Origin: Porodaedalea pini
Taxonomy: Eukaryota > Basidiomycota > Agaricomycetes > Hymenochaetales > Hymenochaetaceae
NCBI GenBank assembly: GCA_002794775.1
Contig: NBAY01000054.1
Coordinates: forward strand, 186,001-250,000
Direction: 5' to 3'
Length of the DNA: 64,000 nt
Shown: positions 57,171 through 64,000 of the stretch, piece by piece
Layout of the letters: every line of letters starts with the position of its first letter
How positions within the stretch are numbered: the first letter of the stretch is position 1
Program-made: the position numbers and the translations under genes
The notes under the pieces: generated by a model
The model's input: the letters and a program-made list of their open reading frames with translations, nothing else
Told to the model about the DNA's origin: nothing
The model's database searches: none

Positions 57171-57843
57171 ATGCCTTATCTCCTACAAGTAGTTGCAACA
57201 TCGCCGACTTGTAGTCTCGTTGTGGAGAAGGATGACTTCGAAGAATTCCTCACGAATCTTTATATCAAATCCGGTCTTGAAATGTGGGCCTCTAGGATGA
57301 GCGAGGGTCGATTTGCTAAGCTGGAGGAGGACAATAAGAAGGTGACAGACAAGATGAACAACATGGAGGTTAAGATGGATGAGATGAGGGCACAATTTTG
57401 GTAAACGTTCAGCGACAAGGATGAGAATCACACAAAACAGATGAAGGAGCTCAGTGATCGCTTTACAATGTTGGGAAATTTGCCAAAGAGGTTTGACCGC
57501 CTGGAAGAGGGATTTGGCACGAAAATTGACGACCTTGAATTGGCGTTTAGGGAGGTAAGTGTATGAACATTATATTGCATTTGAGCCATCTGACCCTTTT
57601 TTTTTTCAGGACAGTGAAGCAAATAGTCGTGTACACCTTCATGCTTGTTGTCAAATGGTATCTCAGTTTTTTATTAGGTCAGTTCGGGATGGCACTTGTC
57701 ACGGATGGTTGGATTATCGTCATCTCCTACAAAATTCACTATACAAGAATATTACGGATAACACTTGTGATGTGTTTCTGGCTACTCACCAAGCCAACAG
57801 TGGACATGTTCATAGCGCATGCGTGGCTCAGCTCATGGCCAAC
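57171..57843 (+). pseudogene. Coiled-coil protein fragment cut by copia-2
   Basis: The first part, at 57171-57404, contains LEEDNKKVTDKMNNMEVKMDEM, a heptad-like helix. After a TAA at 57402-57404 the same frame continues with MKELSDRFTMLGNLPKRFDRLEEGF and a GT-AG intron at about 57554-57608 (GTAAGTG, long T run, CAG). The next exon reads EANSRVHLHACC...VAQLMANYW up to the copia-2 LTR. I do not recognise it; helices of this kind occur in many proteins. After copia-2 I see no obvious continuation. Confidence 0.4.
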
Positions 57844-58131
57844 TATTGGAAGTATGATCCTGACACTTATTCTGTATTTTGTTTACTTTAATTATTTTGT
57901 TCCCATGCTCTTGCTTGTGGATGAGTGCCCATCTGCGAGCATCACGTGATTTTTGTGTTCCCATGCTCTTACTCACAGATGGGTGCCCATCCGTGAGCAT
58001 CACATGACTTCTTGTATTATATAATATTACCTTCAAAGTGGCTGAGTCCATGTATGAGTGTCCCTATCTGTTGCACTCATCCATTGGACTCAGGTGTGAA
58101 GTGTGACCCTTTTGGTTCACTGCTGCTAACA
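57844..58131 (+). repeat. Copia-2 5' LTR
   Basis: TATTGGAAGTATG to GCTGCTAACA; the normal TG start has become TA. A segment of about 55 bp with CCCATGCTCTTGCT and GAGCATCAC(G/A)TGA occurs twice in tandem, which explains the extra length over the copia-1 LTR. TATATAA box at 58018-58024. It differs from the 3' LTR at five positions, all transitions. Confidence 0.88.
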
Positions 58132-59118
58132 GGTTATGAGCCTTGTGCTCTAACTTCACACACTGGTTCTGGACTTTGAGAAGCACCCCCTGCTTCAATT
58201 ATAGACTGATCGGACCTGATCTGCACACTCTACATGCAGTGCTTCGTCGATTGCAACATTCCTGGTGGTTGGATTAAGCTGGATCTTTGTTGATTGCGAA
58301 ATCGGTGTGTCTGCCGTGTCTCTGCCAAGTTTCATGCCACCACATCCACTTCCCATCGCACTACACTGCATTCATTCACCACCTGTATCCAAAACCTCTA
58401 TCACCCGTCACTTGATATTGGCTTGACTGTTTGCACTATACCTTGGCTTATCGTTGGGGTTACATGTGAGCTACGTTCATGCCAACTTACATCAATGTTC
58501 AACTCGATTTGAGTGTGCTGCAACAGTTTTCACTGAGCATCCACTCTTATTGCATTCTGCACTTGGCTGCATTGCGTGGTTGTCACATTTTCTGTGGAAC
58601 CTGTGGTCCGATTCTCTCAAAACTTCGTGTGCGTGCTTGTGTTCATGCCTCCTCAGTGTGTGTTGATTTGCATTGCAATCACACCACTCGTTCTCCCTCA
58701 GTGTCCCATTTTGCATGGTTACCAGCTCTGGTGTGAGTTGATTAAGGCCCATTTCACCCCATTCTGTTGTTGTTGGATCAGACTAGCCTATCGTCTGTGA
58801 AGCTCGACTGCTCAGCCTTAGTTCGCTGATTGTGACACTCTTTTGAGTGTCACTTAAGCCTAGAGCCTCTCTCAGTCAGCGGTGCCTGCGGGGTCTTAGC
58901 AGACCAACAGACCAGCACTGTCTTGCGGCGACTCTGTGTATACTTCGACGTTTTGAGTGTCTGGTAACCTTTATTGGCTTGCATTGAACTGTCATCTGTA
59001 ATCGTGTCATTGTGGTCTGTACACACTTTCCTTCGCTGTGCCCCACTCGCGCATCCAATTCCTCCCAAACATCACACACACATCATACCTATTGTCCCCT
59101 ACCTACCTGTGAAACATC
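58132..59118 (+). promoter_or_regulatory. Copia-2 primer-binding site and leader
   Basis: GGTTATGAGCC primer site, then about 987 bp nearly identical to the copia-1 leader. It includes the 9-bp-stem hairpin at 58832-58853 and the 85-codon ORF at 58479-58736. Confidence 0.6.
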
Positions 59119-62100
59119 ATGTCTGAATCTGCCCCTGCCGACTCGCTGTCTTCATTTAACAAGTTGGGTGAAAACAACTATCCCACTTGGAAATTTGATA
59201 TGCAGGCTGCCCTTCAGTACAAGAAGCTTTGGTGCCTCGTTTCAGGCAAGGAGTCAAAGCCATCTTCTCCTCCTGATAAAGTCGAACTCTGGGAAGAAAG
59301 GGCTGAGCAAGCAGCTGGCCTTATCTACCAGAAACTCGAAAACAGCATGCAGATTTTGGTACAAGCACACATGGGTGACCCTGTGGAGATGTGGAAAGCG
59401 CTCGAGAAACTGCACAAGCAGGACAACCCAGCTGCACGTTTTATTGCCTATGACGAATTTTTCGGTATCAGCAAGAAGGAGGATGAGTCTCTGACTGCAC
59501 TAGTCAGCAGAGTCGAGCATGGACTTCATAACATCAGAAATATGCACACCAGCACTCTCAAACTCGAAGATTTTGAGGATGAGCTTGCATGTGTTGCCTT
59601 GGTTCGCTCCCTGCCTGAAGAGTACTCATCCTTCCACTCTGCACTCCTGCTCCTGACAGATTTCAAGTTAAAGACACTTAAGGAAGCATTTATGCAGGAG
59701 CAGATGAACTGTCAATCGTGTGCTGGTGATCAGTCTATGGCCCTGAAAGCGTCCTCTGCTTCCTCTAAGCCTTCCTCATTGTCTCAGCCTGTTGTCTGTG
59801 AGTTTTGCGGCATTAAAGGTCATCCAGAGTCAAAGTGCTTCAAGAGACATGATGCAATTGATGCAATTAGGGCTAAGAAAAAGGATAACAAAGGGAAGAC
59901 TAAGGAGAAAGCACAATCTGCTCAGCAGGACGACTCCGAGTCTGTCCAATCTGCTGAATTTGCTGGAAATGCAAGTACCCCAGACTTCACCAACCCCCAT
60001 ACACCCCTCATTCTCGATGCAGGAACTGATTGGATTGTTGATACAGGTGCCACTTGCCACATGACACCCCACCGACACTGGTTTCACAAGTATTCACCAA
60101 ATCGCACCCCTATACGCCTTGCAAACAACGAAATCATCTATTCTGTTGGAGTGGGCACAGTGCGATTTCAACCAGTAGTCAATGGCAAAGATGGACACTT
60201 ACTTGAATTTGAAAGTGTACTTCATGTACCTGACTTGCGAAACAATCTCCTCTCAGTCCTGTATTTAACTCGTGCCAAATCATATATTGTCACCATTCAG
60301 CGTGATAAGGTTCTGTTCAATAATGGCACTCTTCTCTTCACTGCAAACGTCACTCCCAACAATGCTGCATCGCTCAATGGCCAAGTTGTGCCTATGAGTG
60401 CATTCTCTGTGCTTACAAGCACTTGTCCACTCGATTTGACTCTGTGGCATTGACATTTTGCACACCTACATCATGGTGATGTGAAGAAACTGCTCAATGA
60501 GCATTTAGTTGAGGGAATGGTGATTAAGTCAAAGGACTTGCCAGATCCGATCTGTGAGCCTTGCATTGCAGGCAAACAGCATCGTTCTAATGTCTCAAAA
60601 CTTGCATCACATCGTGCTTCAAGTCTTCTTCAACTGGTTCACTCAGATGTGCATGGTCCTCTTCCTGTTCAGTCAAGGAATGGTTACAAGTACTGGATCA
60701 CCTTCATTGATGATTTCAGTTGCTTCTGGGCGGTCCTGCCTTTGAAGAAGAAGAGTGACGCTTTTGGCGCTTTTAAGCATTTTAAGGCATATGCAGAGAA
60801 TCAGTTGGATTTGAAGATTAAGGCCACTCGTGATGATAAGGGAGGAGAATACATGCCAAAGGAATGGGATCAACTTTGCAAAAATGAAGGCATTCATCAC
60901 CAGCACACTGTCAGAAATGAACCCCACCAAAATGGTGTTGCTGAATGCGCAAACAGGATGTTAGCTGAGGGCATCACCACTATACTGAATGAAGCACACT
61001 TACCTGCTACTTTCTGGTGGGATGCAGTTGCTGCTTTTGTTCATGTCCATAATTGCTCTCCTACGTCTGCGGTGAATGACAACACACCCTATCAACTCTG
61101 GTACAAGTCTAAACCAGATGTTTCTCATTTTTGCGTTTTTGGCTGCACTTCATATGTGCACGTTCAGAAAGATCAACGCAAACAGTTGCAATCCCACACA
61201 CAGAAATGTGTCTTCCTTGGCTACCCTGCAAATTACAAAGGATGGCTATTCTGGAATCCTGTTACACACAAGGAGATCATTAGTGACTCTGCTCAGTTTG
61301 ATAAACATGTGTTTCCAGGCAATTCTAGGACTCCTGTTGATTTGCGGGTACAATCTTCTCCAGAGGCAAAAGATCTGCCAGAACAGGTGGGAGTAGAGAG
61401 TGATGATGATGATGATGTTCTGCCATCTCCTCCACCTCCTGTTCATCCAGTGGATCCTCCTGGACCTCCACCAACTCATTCCCCTTCTCCACTTGCTTCT
61501 GCACGTAAACACACTGTGTCTCCTCCACCTTCTCAGACTCCTCCTGCTAAGAAACCAAGGAGTGAGCAACCTAATCAGACTCAAACTCCGCCACCAGCTC
61601 CTCCTCCCAGGCCAAAACCACACACTACCACTGGTGCATGGGACAGAATGATCAATCCACTCATGGATTATCCAGGTCGACGCATCCCTAGACCTGATCC
61701 TGTTCCCACATCAGAGCCTGAAGTTGTGCATCAGCCAGAAATGGATGTGCACATGGAGGATGCTGAACAGCATGATGAACTTGATGTCATGTCTGAAGAG
61801 GAAATGCAAGCAGAAGCGCTCATGTTCACTGGGCTCATGGACTTTGGTGCAAATGCAGGTCTTGAAGACAAGTACATTGCTTTTGATGATGCGTTTGACT
61901 ATGTTTTCAAGTCTACAAATTGTCTTGAGCGTGTATTCTCTGCAGAAGTGTGCAAGCAATATGGTCCAGAGCCCTATCAGTGGAAGGATATCAAGGGGTG
62001 CCCTGATGCCCATCTTTGGGAACAGGCTACAATGGAAGAGTTCATCAGTCTGATTGAGAATGGCACTTTCCAGCCTGTCAGACTTCCAACTGATTGTAAG

Positions 62101-63531
62101 ACTATTGGTTGCCGCTGGGTGTTCAAGCTCAAGCGCAAGGCAGATGGCTCTGTGGATAGGTACAAGGCAAGACTAGTTGCAAAGGGATACTCACAGCGCC
62201 CAGGATTGGAGTTTTCACAAGTGTTTGCACCAACTGCAAAGTGGGCAGCACTACGTGTAATTCTGGCTATAGCTGCACTTGAGAACCTTGAGCTTTACAG
62301 TGTGGACATCTCCACCGCCTTTCTCAATGGCAAGATGGATCATGATGTCTACATGGATCAGCCTGAAGGGTTTGAGGAGTATTATGGCACTGGATTTGTT
62401 CTTAAGCTAGTGAAGTCTATCTATGGACTGAAACAGGCTGGACATCAGTGGCACAAGAAACTCGATTCAGTATTGAAGGGTATGGGCTTCCAACTGGTGC
62501 GCTGTGACAACAGCATATGGGTCTATCATAAAGAGAATGTATGCATTATCATTCCTGTCTATGTTGATGATATGACCATTGCTGCAAAGTCGAAGGAGCA
62601 GTACCAGTTTGTGAAGAGTGAGCTGGAGAAGTACTTCAAGCTATATGACCTTGGACCAACTTCATTTCTCTTGGGAGTTCACATTGAGCGCGATCGCTCT
62701 CAGCGCTCATTGTCCATATCTCAGCGCCAGTATATCATTGATATACTTGAGCGTTTTGAACTTAGCAATTGTGGCACTGTGACAACCCCATTACCTGAAG
62801 ATCATAAGCTTAGCAAGTCCATGGCTCCTAAGAATGATGAAGAGGCTGCCTTCATGAAGACTGTTCCTTATAAGCAGTTGGTTGGTGCTCTCATGTATCT
62901 TGCTGTGGCTACACGCCTAGACATTGCTTATGCAGTAGGAGTTCTGGCACATTTTAGTGCTAATCCTGGCATGGCTCACTGGAAGGCTGCAAAGCACCTA
63001 TGTCGTTACCTTCAAGGTACCAAAGACTACAAGTTGACTTATGCACCTGACCCCAACTCAGCTAAGCTGTTCACCATGTTCTCTGATGCAGACCATGGTG
63101 GTGATGAGGATGATAGGTGCTCTATAAGCGGCATGGTGGTCAAAATGGGAACTGGTGCAATCAGTTGGGCAAGTCGATTGCAAACTATTGTGACTCTCTC
63201 TACTACTGAGGCAGAATACATTTCTGCTGTACAGTCAGGACAAGAGATCATGTGGTTGCGCAACTTGCTCACTGAGTTTGGATATCAGTTTGATACCTCA
63301 TCTGTTCTCTATGTTGACAACCAGTCTGCATTAGCAGTTGCCAGAAATCCTGAACACCATGGGCGCATGAAACACCTAGACCTGCGTCATTACTGGTTGA
63401 AAGATGTGGTTGAAGCACGCTATGTAGATGTGAGGTACTTGCCCACTAAGTCTATGCCTGCTGATATCATGACCAAAGCCCTTGGGCGGTTGAAGGTGGG
63501 AGAAATGTGTGGGATGTTAGGTCTTAAATGA
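59119..63531 (+). pseudogene. Copia-2 Gag-Pol polyprotein, one premature TGA
   Basis: Collinear with copia-1 and one codon shorter (one Gln codon missing near 60321). TGA at 60451-60453 (codon 445) replaces CGA in the phrase LWHRRF. The downstream frame is open to 63531. Protease VDTGA and reverse transcriptase YVDD are intact. Many changes against copia-1 are arginine to cysteine, histidine or stop, for example FSRFW to FSCFW and AERANRT to AECANRM. These affect integrase residues that are usually conserved, so it is likely inactive. Confidence 0.9.
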
Positions 63532-63559
63532 CTTACAGATGTGTCAGATCAGGTGGGAG

Positions 63560-63847
63560 TATTGGAAGTATGATCCTGACACTTATTCTGTATTTTGTTT
63601 ACTTTAATTATTTTGTTCCCACGCTCTTGCTCGTGGATGGGTGCCCATCTGCGAGCATCACGTGATTTTTGTGTTCCCATGCTCTTGCTCACAGATGGGT
63701 GTCCATCCGTGAGCATCACATGACTTCTTGTATTATATAATATTACCTTCAAAGTGGCTGAGTCCATGTATGAGTGTCCCTATCTGTTGCACTCATCCAT
63801 TGGACTCAGGTGTGAAGTGTGACCCTTTTGGTTCACTGCTGCTAACA
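63560..63847 (+). repeat. Copia-2 3' LTR
   Basis: Preceded by AGGTGGGAG as in copia-1. Same 288 bp and tandem inner duplication as the 5' LTR. At four of the five differing sites this copy has C or G where the 5' LTR has T or A. Confidence 0.88.
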
Positions 63848-64000
63848 GGCAATTTGTGGCAATACCTCTGCGTTCAAAAGTGAAGATCAGAACACTAGCA
63901 TATGCGTGTCCAATGGGAGTAAGAAGGTGATACTTTTTTGGTTCAAGAAGGAGCTCAGTTGTAGAGACTATCATGCCAGAATTGACAACGGTTGAAATCA
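63848..64000. other. Right flank of copia-2, nothing recognised
   Basis: 153 bases with no gene signal. It may belong to the same disrupted locus as the coiled-coil fragment. Confidence 0.4.

Larger units (their letters stand above)
57844..63847 (+). mobile_element. Copia-2: complete Ty1/copia element with both LTRs
   Basis: LTRs of equal length (288 bp) at 57844-58131 and 63560-63847, a leader like that of copia-1, and one long polyprotein frame with a single TGA. The flanks (GGCCAAC before, GGCAATT after) do not give a perfect 5-bp duplication. Confidence 0.88.

Noticed and set aside
57837..63853. A 5-bp target duplication for copia-2
   Set aside because: GGCCAAC before and GGCAATT after do not give an identical 5-mer; I would not claim one.

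Overview
The window looks like a transposon graveyard from a mushroom-forming basidiomycete (Agaricomycetes). The evidence is the pairing of Ty3/gypsy chromoviruses with Ty1/copia elements, DDE_3-type (Tc1/mariner/IS630-like) transposases, and broken pieces of fungal host genes that keep short GT-AG introns of about 40-75 bp. I see no intact host gene, no rRNA or tRNA gene and no CRISPR. The only full-length, undamaged long reading frame is the copia polyprotein at 40236-44651. All protein identities are from my own reading of the translations, without a database search.

Layout. (1) 1-265: LTR-like debris rich in the motif CGGTAC. (2) About 266-10615: two chromodomain gypsy elements head to tail (gag, then pol in the -1 frame) around a shared LTR; the second lost its leader and the 5' part of gag. 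(3) 10616-34339: a large imperfect palindrome. Each arm carries a two-gene transposon, with an unknown 'helper' gene converging on a DDE_3 transposase, followed by a shared end sequence that I call T1. Between the arms lie fragments of host genes: BTB/POZ, RPB1 and an AT-rich protease-like ORF, then PRP8 and eIF4G on the opposite strand. The left arm is further interrupted by an LTR-like insert (TSD CTGAT), a Tc1/mariner-like element carrying a CDC48 fragment (TSD TA), and an 819-bp insert (11-bp duplication). (4) 34518-39013 and 52845-54842 (minus strand): one gypsy element (gypsy-3), split by copia-1 (TSD TCACC on both sides, about 14 kb apart). (5) 44872-52770: a third gene-fragment composite (178-bp MITE, PRP8, unknown gene, BTB, T1) sitting inside the 3' LTR of copia-1. 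(6) 54843-57843: degenerate sequence with a transposase relic and a coiled-coil gene fragment. (7) 57844-63847: copia-2, complete with both LTRs but with one nonsense codon.

The most interesting system is the family of gene-fragment-carrying composites. T1 occurs three times, each time next to different mixtures of BTB, RPB1, eIF4G, PRP8 and an unknown gene, with introns kept, so capture happened at DNA level. A separate TIR element carries CDC48 exons. Identical-length 178-bp MITEs sit exactly at three junctions between unrelated segments. Most elements are decayed by CpG to TpG/CpA changes, and CGA arginine codons have repeatedly become TGA stops, which suggests cytosine methylation of repeats.
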